From Oscillospiraceae bacterium (GTDB taxonomy: Bacteria; Bacillota; Clostridia; Oscillospirales; Ruminococcaceae), in NCBI GenBank assembly GCA_004555865.1, contig SFJO01000018.1:18441-82440 (forward strand): a DNA stretch of 64,000 nt. The letters run 5' to 3'. The position numbers and the translations under genes were made by a program. Below the pieces are notes generated by a model. The model ran no database searches, had not been told where the DNA came from, and worked only from the letters and a program-made list of their open reading frames with translations. The number at the start of each line of letters is the position of its first letter. Within the stretch, counting starts at the first letter, position 1. This document shows, piece by piece, positions 51,516 to 58,809 of the stretch.

Positions 51516-51549
51516 ATTATATCACAGTTTTTTGCATTTGAAACTGTGA
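51516..51549 (-). promoter_or_regulatory. phoH promoter with overlapping 9-bp dyad
   Basis: Minus strand extended -10 TGATATAAT (-10 hexamer 51521-51516). The spacer and -35 region are covered by a perfect inverted repeat, TCACAGTTT (51522-51530) and AAACTGTGA (51541-51549), with 10 nt between arms. No good -35 is visible. The dyad could be an operator. In the rest of the 255-nt gap to yqfD I see only AT-rich sequence. Confidence 0.6.
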
Positions 51550-51745
51550 ATTCTGCACAAAATTCCATCTGGTTTCTCAGCATTCCGTTTAAAGTCCAAA
51601 AGACGCTGAAAAACGCTGTATTATTCAAAATTTCTTGGCCTTTTTGCGGCGTTTTTCCTTATTAAAAAGCCGTTTTTCCTTCGGCCCCGGAACTTTTCGC
51701 GTCTTCTTTTGTTAAATTTTCCACATACCAGATTCTGTACGGATT

Positions 51746-52894
51746 TCACGCCTCCGGCACGGCAATGTCCGCCTCAAACTGCACCGTCCAAACATACTGT
51801 AACACGTCATTATTCAGCCGCTGCTCTTTCTCCTCCGTGCGGAGTTCTGCATCCGGATGCTCCTGCCGGAGCTGCCTCCGGCAGGCCCAGGCCGCCAACG
51901 CAGCCGCCTGTTCCTGAGTCAGCCGGATTTCTTGGCGGTCGTATTCCACCCAGAGCGTCCGCACGGACACGGCAGGCAATGCGAACCCGAATAACGAAAG
52001 CGGCTCTCTGGTGGTTTTCTTCTGCCACCGGCTGTCCGGTTCTTGTTTGGTGTACCAGGGCAGGTCGAGCCTTTGCCCCAGCCCCTCCACCGCTTCGCTC
52101 CGGCGCAGCCGTCCGGTCGGGAACTCCGCCGCCACCGTCAGCGGCTGATCACATCGGAATTGCTTTTGCACCAGGGCCATTGCGCTGCCCGCCGCTTCCC
52201 CCGGCACGGCACGTCCGTCCCGGTCAAGTTTTTCACCCTCGATCAGCGTTTCCCCCGCCGTCACCGTCTGACCCACCCGTTTGACGGCGATTCCGCTCTG
52301 CACATTCAATGCCAAAAGCCTGCCGCTCTCCCCGGCCGCAATCCGCTTTGCCCCGGCCGGCTGGATCGGCGTGTCGCGGCTTCGGTCGCATTCCACCGTC
52401 AACCGCCCGTCCGCAAAATTCAGGGTGATCCACCCCAGCTCCGGGCATTGTTTCAGCAGCGCCTGCTCGGCGGCCTGCAAGTCAGCCTGCGTTGGTGCCG
52501 CGCCCGGCTGCAGATTTTGCGAAAAGAGTTGTGCTTCCAGCTGTTTTTTCAGCATCGGATCTGGCACATTGTACTGCACCGACCAGATTATGCCGCCCGC
52601 CAGATGAAGCACCAGCAAAAAGGCAAGTGGCCCGGCCAAAAGGCCCCAGCGCGCACGCCACCGCGCCAGAAAGAACCACAGTCCCCTCTTACGGTTCACC
52701 CGAATCTGCACCCCATACCGCCGCGCCGGGCGATGCAGTCTTCGGTAATAGCGGGCCGGAAGCCAGGCAGTGAAGCCCTCCGCATTCGGGCAGATTCGCT
52801 GCATCGGGACTCCCTGCGCCACGCACCAGTCCAGCAGGCGTTCCACCCGGCCGCCGCGGGCCGTAAACTGCACCGCCGCAAAAAGCCCTGCCAT
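51746..52894 (-). CDS. yqfD: Sporulation protein YqfD
   Basis: A 382-residue single-pass membrane protein of the YqfD family: basic N-terminal domain (residues 1-75), transmembrane segment near residues 85-105 (LLAGPLAFLLVLHLAGGIIW), then an extracytoplasmic region with GWITLNFADGRLTVE and KRIAAGESGRLLALNVQSG, typical of the family. YqfD is made in the mother cell during sporulation and is needed for spore formation in Bacillus. Its ATG overlaps the yqfC stop (TGATG). Confidence 0.88.
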   Translation of the reverse strand: MAGLFAAVQFTARGGRVERLLDWCVAQGVPMQRICPNAEGFTAWLPARYYRRLHRPARRYGVQIRVNRKRGLWFFLARWRARWGLLAGPLAFLLVLHLAGGIIWSVQYNVPDPMLKKQLEAQLFSQNLQPGAAPTQADLQAAEQALLKQCPELGWITLNFADGRLTVECDRSRDTPIQPAGAKRIAAGESGRLLALNVQSGIAVKRVGQTVTAGETLIEGEKLDRDGRAVPGEAAGSAMALVQKQFRCDQPLTVAAEFPTGRLRRSEAVEGLGQRLDLPWYTKQEPDSRWQKKTTREPLSLFGFALPAVSVRTLWVEYDRQEIRLTQEQAAALAAWACRRQLRQEHPDAELRTEEKEQRLNNDVLQYVWTVQFEADIAVPEA

Positions 52895-53199
52895 CAGCGC
52901 CCCTCCCTTTTTGCTTGCTGAAAGCTGATCTGTGAAATGCAGCCCCGCAGCACCAGCGTTCGGCGGTTCAGACTTTCCAGCTGCAGCTTCCTTCCCATTA
53001 AAACGACCTCCCAACGCGCCATTTGCAGCCGCACCCGATCCTCGGTGCATTCCAGAACTGCACGGCAATTCTCCACTTCGATCGCGCCGCCGCACTGGAT
53101 GTGCAGGATGGAACGCCGGTAAAAGCCCTTGTCCGGCTGCGCAAACAGGTTCACTTTTTCCGTTTTGGGCGCCGCACGCACCGATCTCTGTTTTTTCAT
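52894..53199 (-). CDS. yqfC: Sporulation protein YqfC
   Basis: A 101-residue YqfC/YabP-like protein: RRSILHIQCGGAIEVENCRAVLECTEDRVRLQM, then GRKLQLESLNRRTLVLRGCISQISF. The YabP/YqfC family is sporulation specific. It is coupled to yqfD and lies divergent from ylbJ, another sporulation-associated gene, so a sporulation cluster is retained here. Confidence 0.9.
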   Translation of the reverse strand: MKKQRSVRAAPKTEKVNLFAQPDKGFYRRSILHIQCGGAIEVENCRAVLECTEDRVRLQMARWEVVLMGRKLQLESLNRRTLVLRGCISQISFQQAKREGR

Positions 53200-53258
53200 G
53201 GCACCCGCTCCTTTTTTGCCGTTCTCCCCACATATATATGGAAGAGGAGGAATGGCTT

Positions 53259-54332
53259 ATGATTCAGGTTCGCCGCATTCGCCCGCTGCTTTTGCTGCAG
53301 GCGGTTTTGCTTTTGCTGCTGTTTTGCATGCCTCAAGCCGCCCTGCGCGGGGCTTCCTCGGCGCTTCACAGCTGCGCCGGGCAGATCATTCCGGCGCTGT
53401 TTCCGTTCCTGCTGCTGTGCGAATGGCTCGCCGCCAATCCGGACATCGGCCGGTTGGGCCGCCCGCTCGCCCCCTTGGCGCAATTTGCCTGCGGGCAGCG
53501 TTCCTGCGGCAGCATCCTGCTGCTGGGCTGGCTGGGCGGATTTGCTGCGGGTGCGCAGGCCATTGGCGGGGCTTACCGCCGCGGGCAGCTCACCGCGCGC
53601 CAGGCGGAGTCGCTTCTGCCGCTGTGCATCACCGTCAGCCCTGCCTTTATTTTTGTCACCGTCGGGCAGCTGATGCTGAACAGCCGCCGGCTGGGGCTTG
53701 CCCTGCTTGGGGCCATTTTCGGCAGTAATCTGATCTGCGGCCTGGCGGCAGGGCGCTGGTGGTTTCGCAAAATCACTGCCTCGTCCGCAGGCGACCCCAC
53801 CCCGGTGCCGCACGCCCCTTCCGCGCCCGATTTTTCCGCCTGTGTCGCACGGGCCGCTCAATCCATGCTGGCCATATGCGCGCTGGTGGTCTTTTTTGGT
53901 GCCGTCAACGGCATTCTGGCCCAATTGCCCGGGCCGCATTGGGTTTACCGCCCGGTTTGCGCTCTGCTGGAGGTCACCAACGGCTGCGCCCAGCTCAGCC
54001 GCCTTCCCGCCGGGAGAGTGCTTGCCTGCTGCGGCGCGCTCAGCTGGATGGGGCTTTCCGCCCTGGCACAGGTACGGGCGCTGCTTCCCCGCGAGATCTG
54101 CCTGACGCCGCTGCTTTTTGCCCGCCTGCTGCATCTGCCTCTCTCCCTGCTTTTGCTGCGCCTGCTGCTGCGGCTTCTGCCCGAGGAAGCGCCCGCGTTC
54201 AGCAGCCTGGCCCCGCGGGTGATTCCCATCACCCACGGCCGCCCGGATGCCGCTCTCGTCCTGTTTTTGCTGTGCTGCCTCGTGCTTTCGCAGCTGGAGC
54301 AGTTGCCCAAAGCCGTTTCATCAAATAGGTAA
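53259..54332 (+). CDS. ylbJ: YlbJ-like sporulation integral membrane protein
   Basis: A 357-residue polytopic protein has about eight hydrophobic segments. IIPALFPFLLLCEWL near residue 40, GGFAAGAQAIGGAYRRGQLT near residue 95 and SPAFIFVTVGQLML near residue 130 match the Gate/nucleoside-recognition fold of YlbJ and SpoIIM/SpmA-like proteins. GAGGAGG lies 8 nt before ATG 53259. It is divergent from yqfC, with about 60 nt for both promoters. YlbJ is required for resistant spores in Bacillus. Confidence 0.8.
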   Translation: MIQVRRIRPLLLLQAVLLLLLFCMPQAALRGASSALHSCAGQIIPALFPFLLLCEWLAANPDIGRLGRPLAPLAQFACGQRSCGSILLLGWLGGFAAGAQAIGGAYRRGQLTARQAESLLPLCITVSPAFIFVTVGQLMLNSRRLGLALLGAIFGSNLICGLAAGRWWFRKITASSAGDPTPVPHAPSAPDFSACVARAAQSMLAICALVVFFGAVNGILAQLPGPHWVYRPVCALLEVTNGCAQLSRLPAGRVLACCGALSWMGLSALAQVRALLPREICLTPLLFARLLHLPLSLLLLRLLLRLLPEEAPAFSSLAPRVIPITHGRPDAALVLFLLCCLVLSQLEQLPKAVSSNR

Positions 54333-54366
54333 CTGCCCCGCCCTCCTATGAGCTTTTCCCGTTCTC

Positions 54367-54395
54367 TTTACTTTTTTGTGCTTTCTTCCTATAAT
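54367..54395 (+). promoter_or_regulatory. Promoter of the small four-cysteine protein gene
   Basis: -35 TTTACT (54367-54372), 17-nt spacer, perfect -10 TATAAT (54390-54395); leader of about 70 nt to the GTG start at 54471. Confidence 0.75.
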
Positions 54396-54470
54396 AAAAG
54401 ACGGCAAATGCACAATCATTTTTGTTGTGTGCGTTTCGGCCAAAGCGTTTTTGAAAAGCGAGGTCCGATT

Positions 54471-54692
54471 GTGTTCCATAAGCCAATGTACGGGGCCACC
54501 ATTGCCCCGGCCTGTGAATATTGTGCCTGGGGCCGCCGCGCCAGCGACCCCCGCATGATTCTGTGTGAAAAATGCGGCATTGTATCGCCCTATTACAAAT
54601 GCAGAAAATTCCGGTATGATCCTCTGCGCCGGGTGCCGAAGCGGCCGCCGAAGCTGCCGGCCTTTTCGCCGGAGGACTTTTCGCTGGACTAA
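54471..54692 (+). CDS. Small conserved four-cysteine (zinc-ribbon-like) protein
   Basis: A 73-residue protein starts at GTG 54471 with GAGG 7 nt upstream. It contains CEYCAWGR, CEKCGIVSPYYKC and a basic tail (RVPKRPPKLP, then FSPEDF). The cysteine spacing suggests one structural metal site. Similar short proteins occur next to dnaX in clostridia as far as I recall, but no function is known to me. The frame stays open upstream to 54348, but the promoter and ribosome site favour the GTG. It directly precedes the SRP RNA gene. Confidence 0.75.
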   Translation: MFHKPMYGATIAPACEYCAWGRRASDPRMILCEKCGIVSPYYKCRKFRYDPLRRVPKRPPKLPAFSPEDFSLD

Positions 54693-54739
54693 AAAATCCG
54701 GTTTCGCCCTTTGGTCTGCGGCAAATCTTTCAAATTCGG

Positions 54740-54768
54740 TTGCATTTATTTTTTTGTTATTGTATAAT
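54740..54768 (+). promoter_or_regulatory. Promoter of the SRP RNA gene
   Basis: -35 TTGCAT (54740-54745), 17-nt spacer, perfect -10 TATAAT (54763-54768), which would start transcription at about 54775-54780. Confidence 0.85.
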
Positions 54769-54779
54769 ATAGCGTGTTC

Positions 54780-54940
54780 GGACAGAGCCATCTCTGCGCT
54801 GTTCGGCATACGGATGCGGGCCCTGTGCGACAGTGACCCATGAACCATGTCAGGCGGGGAACCGAGCAGCATTAAGTGGTCTTCACTGTGCGCCGCAGGC
54901 AGCCTGCATCCGTATGCCGAGCAGCGCAGGCGGCTTGTCC
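54780..54940 (+). ncRNA. ffs: Signal recognition particle RNA (scRNA/4.5S-type)
   Basis: The apical domain reads ACCATGTCAGG, then GGGGAACC and AGCAGCATTAAGTGG, the conserved Ffh-binding helix 8 sequence. The flanks pair into one long rod: GGACA with TGTCC at the base, CTCTGCGCTG with CAGCGCAG, and about 24 bp around CGGCATACGGATGC with GCATCCGTATGCCG. Seven T residues follow. At about 160 nt it appears to be a rod without a clear Alu domain, unlike the 270-nt Bacillus form. It lies directly before dnaX, the usual place in Firmicutes. Ends are estimated from pairing. Confidence 0.92.
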
Positions 54941-54983
54941 TTTTTTTGTGTGTCCATCAAATGCCGAAGGGAGGGCGTTTGTT

Positions 54984-56702
54984 TTGTACCGTGCGCTTTA
55001 TCGTAAATGGCGGCCCTCCCGCTTTGAGGATGTTGTTGGCCAGCAGGCCATCGTCACCGCTCTGAAGAATCAGGTGGCCACCAGCCGCATCGGGCACGCA
55101 TATCTGTTTACCGGCACCCGCGGCACCGGCAAAACCACCTGCGCCAAAATCTTCGCCAAGGCGGTCAACTGCCCCCATCAGGAAGGCGGCGACCCCTGCT
55201 GCCAGTGCGACATCTGCCGCGGCATTGAAAACGGCAGCATTCTGGACGTTGTGGAGATTGATGCCGCCTCCAACAACGGTGTGGACAACATCCGGGACAT
55301 TCGGGATGAAACCGCATACACCCCCAGTGAATGCACCTACAAGGTGTACATCATTGACGAGGTTCATATGCTGTCCACGGCTGCGTTCAACGCCCTGCTG
55401 AAAATCATGGAGGAGCCGCCCAGCCATGTCATTTTCATCCTGGCCACAACGGAAATCCACAAGGTTCCGGCCACCATTCTTTCCCGCTGCCAGCGGTACG
55501 ATTTCGGGCGCATTCAGCCCCAGGACATTGCCGCGCGGCTGCTCTACATCGCCGGGGAGGAACAGATCGGCCTGGCGCCCGAGGCCGCCGACCTGATTGC
55601 CCGCCTGGCGGATGGCGCGCTTCGCGATGCCCTCTCCATTCTGGACACCTGCGTCGGTGTCTCCACGCAGGTAGATGCCGAGCTGGTGCGCCGTATGTCC
55701 GGCGTGACCGATCGGGGTTATCTGTTTGAGATCAGCGCCGGGGTCCACAACCGGGACTCTGCTGGCGTACTTGCTCAGGTTGCCACTCTGCGCCAGCGCT
55801 CCGTGGATATGAAGCGGCTGTGCGAAGAGTTGATCAACCACTACCGCAACCTGATGCTTGCGGCACTGCCTGGCGGCGGCGCGCTGCTCACCGGTGTTCC
55901 CCCTGAAGAGGAATCCCGCTACATGCAGATGGCCGGTGAGATCCCGCAGGCCGAGTCCATCCGGGCCATTCAGGCGTTGGGCAGCGCTATGGAGCGGATG
56001 AGCCGCGGAACCGACCAGCGCATTGAATTGGAGCTGGCGCTGTTCAGCCTTACTGAGCCGGTGGCCCCGGCAGCCCAGCCTGCGGCGGCAACACCCTTTG
56101 TTTCCGCCCCGGCCGCGCCCACCTCTTCGACCTGGGCACCCAAGGCCCCGGAGCCTGCTCAGCCTGCGGCACAACAGCCGCCGCAGCAGCCCAAACCGTC
56201 CGCCGCTCCTGCCCCGGTGCAGGAAGAGGATCTGCCCCCGTGGGAGGTGGACGAGCCGCTGTCGCCGAAGACACTGCCGGAAAAGGAGATCCCCACGCCT
56301 GCCCCAGCCGCCCCTGTGCCGCAGTCGGCACCTTCGGCCGCTCCGGCAGACACCCTTATGCTGTACCCGCAATGGCATGACGTGGTGGAGGTTTTGCTGA
56401 GCAGCGAGCTGTCCAAGCAGGAACCTGCCCTCATCCCGTACCTGCGCACTTCCAAGGCCTATTTTGACGGCAAGCGGGTGCTGATTGACGGCGGCGATGT
56501 TTTTCGCGATTTTTTGCGGCGCAGCCCAGAAAGCCGGATCCACATCAAGGACATCATTGAGGAAAAGACCGGCGTTCGGTGCCCCATCGGGCCTTATACC
56601 CCACCCAAAGCCGACCAGCCCCAGGCTGTTGCCAATGTGGAAGAACTGCTGGCCAGAATGCAGGCGCAGGGCGTGGATGTGATCATTGAAGAAAAGAAGT
56701 AA
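54984..56702 (+). CDS. dnaX: DNA polymerase III subunits gamma/tau
   Basis: A 572-residue clamp-loader ATPase starts at TTG 54984 (GGGAGG nine nt upstream), giving the usual LYRALYRKWRP N-terminus. Walker A is GTRGTGKTTCAKI near residue 45, zinc module CCQCDIC, DEVHMLS, and sensor 1 ATTEIHKVPATI. A Pro/Ala-rich linker (about residues 355-455) leads to a tau-like C-terminal domain of about 115 residues. No frameshift slippery heptamer was looked for exhaustively. It is followed by ybaB and recR. Confidence 0.96.
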   Translation: MYRALYRKWRPSRFEDVVGQQAIVTALKNQVATSRIGHAYLFTGTRGTGKTTCAKIFAKAVNCPHQEGGDPCCQCDICRGIENGSILDVVEIDAASNNGVDNIRDIRDETAYTPSECTYKVYIIDEVHMLSTAAFNALLKIMEEPPSHVIFILATTEIHKVPATILSRCQRYDFGRIQPQDIAARLLYIAGEEQIGLAPEAADLIARLADGALRDALSILDTCVGVSTQVDAELVRRMSGVTDRGYLFEISAGVHNRDSAGVLAQVATLRQRSVDMKRLCEELINHYRNLMLAALPGGGALLTGVPPEEESRYMQMAGEIPQAESIRAIQALGSAMERMSRGTDQRIELELALFSLTEPVAPAAQPAAATPFVSAPAAPTSSTWAPKAPEPAQPAAQQPPQQPKPSAAPAPVQEEDLPPWEVDEPLSPKTLPEKEIPTPAPAAPVPQSAPSAAPADTLMLYPQWHDVVEVLLSSELSKQEPALIPYLRTSKAYFDGKRVLIDGGDVFRDFLRRSPESRIHIKDIIEEKTGVRCPIGPYTPPKADQPQAVANVEELLARMQAQGVDVIIEEKK

Positions 56703-56819
56703 GGGTTTGCCCTTTGTGCGCTGCCCCTTCTTTTTGCAATACAGCAAGAACCCATGCACAGCGGCAGTACGCCCTGTGAAATGAAGCAAGCCATTTTAAA
56801 TTGTTTTGGAGGTTTTGTC

Positions 56820-57158
56820 ATGAAAGCAAGAATGCCCCAGGGCTTCGGCCGCCCCGATGTGAACGCACTGATGCGTCAGGCCCAGAAAATGCAGGAAGAA
56901 GTCAAGGCCAAGCAGGCCGAGCTGGAAGCCACAGAGTACCAGGGCAGTTCCGGCAGCGGCATGGTGGAAGTGACCATGACCGGCAAGCATGAGATTACCG
57001 CGCTGCACATCAAGCCCGAGGCCGTGGACCCGGACGATGTGGAGATGCTGGAAGACCTGATTGCTGCCGCCATCAACGACGCCGTGCGCGCTGTGGACGA
57101 AGCCGCTGACACCGAGATGGGCAAGCTGACCAACGGCATGAACATTCCCGGCCTTTAA
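56820..57158 (+). CDS. ybaB: YbaB/EbfC nucleoid-associated protein
   Basis: A 112-residue DNA-binding protein: MRQAQKMQEEVKAKQAELE, GSSGSGMVEVTMTGKHEI and DPDDVEMLEDLIAAAINDA are YbaB signatures. It forms tweezer-like dimers on DNA. GGAGG is 8 nt before ATG 56820. It lies between dnaX and recR as in most bacteria, and recR starts 15 nt after its stop. Confidence 0.96.
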   Translation: MKARMPQGFGRPDVNALMRQAQKMQEEVKAKQAELEATEYQGSSGSGMVEVTMTGKHEITALHIKPEAVDPDDVEMLEDLIAAAINDAVRAVDEAADTEMGKLTNGMNIPGL

Positions 57159-57173
57159 TGGCGGTGACGGAAT

Positions 57174-57773
57174 ATGAGCAACAATGCGGAACCTCTGGAG
57201 CGGCTGATTGAACAGTTCAGCAAGTTTCCCGGCGTGGGGCGAAAGGGTGCCACCCGCATGGCCTATCAGGTGCTGAGTATGCAGCCCGAACAGGCCATGG
57301 AGCTTTCCAAAGCCATTCAGGATGCGCACACCCGCCTGCACCGCTGCCGTGTGTGCATGAATTACACCGAGCAGGACGTGTGCAAGATCTGTTCTTCTCC
57401 CAAGCGTGACCATTCCATGATCTGCGTCGTGGAAAGCCCGCGGGATATCGTCTCGTTTGAGCGCACCCGGGAATACAACGGCCTGTACCATGTGCTGCAC
57501 GGCCTTATCTCCCCCATGGACGGTGTAACGGCCGACCAGCTCTGCGTGAAGGAGCTTTTGGCCCGTTTGACCGACGGCACCGTAAAAGAGGTCATCATGG
57601 CCACCAACCCCACTGTGGAAGGTGAAGCCACCGCCATGTACCTGGCGAAGCTGATCAAGCCCCTGGGTGTGCGGGTCTCCCGCCTGGCCTATGGCCTGCC
57701 GGTCGGTTCCAGCCTGGAATACGCCGATGAAACCACCCTGTTCCGGGCGTTCACCGGTCGTGACGAACTGTAA
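57174..57773 (+). CDS. recR: Recombination protein RecR
   Basis: A 199-residue protein partners RecO in RecA loading. It has the helix-hairpin-helix (FSKFPGVGRKGATRMAY), a Cys4 zinc finger (CRVCMNY and CKICSS), and a Toprim domain (ICVVESPRDIVSFE, VIMATNPTVEGEATAMYL). The length is typical. A strong terminator follows at 57794-57826. Confidence 0.97.
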   Translation: MSNNAEPLERLIEQFSKFPGVGRKGATRMAYQVLSMQPEQAMELSKAIQDAHTRLHRCRVCMNYTEQDVCKICSSPKRDHSMICVVESPRDIVSFERTREYNGLYHVLHGLISPMDGVTADQLCVKELLARLTDGTVKEVIMATNPTVEGEATAMYLAKLIKPLGVRVSRLAYGLPVGSSLEYADETTLFRAFTGRDEL

Positions 57774-57793
57774 GCGCCGGTTTCTTTATAAGC

Positions 57794-57826
57794 AAACAGC
57801 CAGCCGATGGATTCGGCTGGCTGTTT
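57794..57826. terminator. Bidirectional terminator between recR and the racemase-like gene
   Basis: AAACAGCCAGCCGA and TTCGGCTGGCTGTTT form a 14-bp stem with a 4-nt loop, between convergent genes. Confidence 0.9.
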
Positions 57827-57854
57827 CATATTGTATCCCGTTGTATCCAAATGG

Positions 57855-58454
57855 TTATGCATTCTGTTCGCAGCATTCCCGCACAAAATCAATCACGCAC
57901 TGATTGCTGGTGATCACCGGCACCTTGAGCACCGCAGAAAGCTCCTGCCGAATTTCCGCCGAGCGCACGTTGGTGCAGGAGAAAAAGCACAGGTCAGTCT
58001 CCCTGGGCAGGTCCCAGGCGGTGTGCCGGGCAAACGCCAGAATCTTCTCCGGGGTCAATGCGGCAATGTCGTTGTCGCTCACCAACCCCATCCCCCGGAT
58101 AAATGCCACGGAAACCCCGAATTCCTCCATGGTTTTCTTAAAGAAGGCATTCACATCTTCCGTGTATGGGGTCAAGATGGACAGGGTTTTCGGCTGATAG
58201 CGCTCAATCTGCCGCAGAACCGCACCAAAGGCCGTAATGGCCGGGCAGCCCAGCGCATCCTGCATCGTTTTTTCAATGGCCAGCATTCCTTCTCTTCCGT
58301 TGGCCGCCGACGCCGATGTGCAGCCAAACACCGCGCACTGAAAGTTTGTAATGCCTTTCAGATAATGCAGCGCGCGGGGCAGTTCTTCCTGTACCATTTT
58401 CCGCTCGGCCTCTTCGCTCACCTCGTCCAGCCACATCCGCTTCACATGCACCAT
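57855..58454 (-). CDS. Asp/Glu racemase-superfamily (maleate isomerase-like) protein, N-terminally short
   Basis: About 199 residues match the maleate cis-trans isomerase/arylmalonate decarboxylase group. The two catalytic cysteine regions are present: FGCTSASAANG near residue 44 and FFSCTNVRSAEI near residue 157. Family members usually have about 30-40 further N-terminal residues with a P-S-S-N-T-type substrate loop; these are missing, and a stop codon lies about 20 codons upstream of the GTG at 58493. ATG 58454 has only a weak AGGTG. It may be a truncated, inactive gene, or a divergent short form. The C-terminus is intact up to a terminator. Confidence 0.65.
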   Translation of the reverse strand: MVHVKRMWLDEVSEEAERKMVQEELPRALHYLKGITNFQCAVFGCTSASAANGREGMLAIEKTMQDALGCPAITAFGAVLRQIERYQPKTLSILTPYTEDVNAFFKKTMEEFGVSVAFIRGMGLVSDNDIAALTPEKILAFARHTAWDLPRETDLCFFSCTNVRSAEIRQELSAVLKVPVITSNQCVIDFVRECCEQNA

Positions 58455-58567
58455 GCTGCCGGTGCACCTGCAAGAGCGCCGCTGCCGAACCACGTGCCGT
58501 TTTTTCTGTTGTCTTTATAATGCATATGCATTTGTGCCCTGCATGGCGGCGGAAGCAGCCCTGAACA

Positions 58568-58596
58568 TTGACTTTTCTGTGCATTTATTGTATGAT
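58568..58596 (+). promoter_or_regulatory. Promoter of tRNA-Leu
   Basis: -35 TTGACT (58568-58573), 17-nt spacer, -10 TATGAT (58591-58596), about 30 nt before the mature tRNA 5' end. Confidence 0.85.
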
Positions 58597-58632
58597 AACA
58601 AAAGTTTCAGAACCTCGTTTGTTCTGATTTCG

Positions 58633-58719
58633 GCCGCTGTGGCGGAACTGGCAGACGCAAGGGACTTAAAATCCCTCGGTGGAAACATCGTACCGGTTCG
58701 ATCCCGGTCAGCGGCACCA
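58633..58719 (+). tRNA. tRNA-Leu (UAA anticodon)
   Basis: The acceptor arms GCCGCTG and CAGCGGC pair and are followed by ACCA, so CCA is encoded. The anticodon arm GGGA-CTTAAAA-TCCC gives anticodon TAA. The long variable arm and TTCGATCCC T-loop fit a class II leucine tRNA. A36-A37 makes it a UNN-reading tRNA and thus a MiaA/MiaB substrate. Confidence 0.97.
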
Positions 58720-58731
58720 AAGGTACAAAGC

Positions 58732-58768
58732 GCCAGGGCGTGGCTTCACCCCTGGGCTTTTTCTTTTT
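58732..58768 (+). terminator. Terminator after tRNA-Leu
   Basis: CCAGGG (58733-58738) and CCCTGG (58750-58755), extended by CGTG/CAC pairing, are followed by GCTTTTTCTTTTT. It separates the tRNA from the following membrane-protein gene, although read-through is possible. Confidence 0.8.
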
Positions 58769-58809
58769 GTACAGACGTTTTGCTTTCTTCCTTTTGGAGG
58801 GGATTGATC

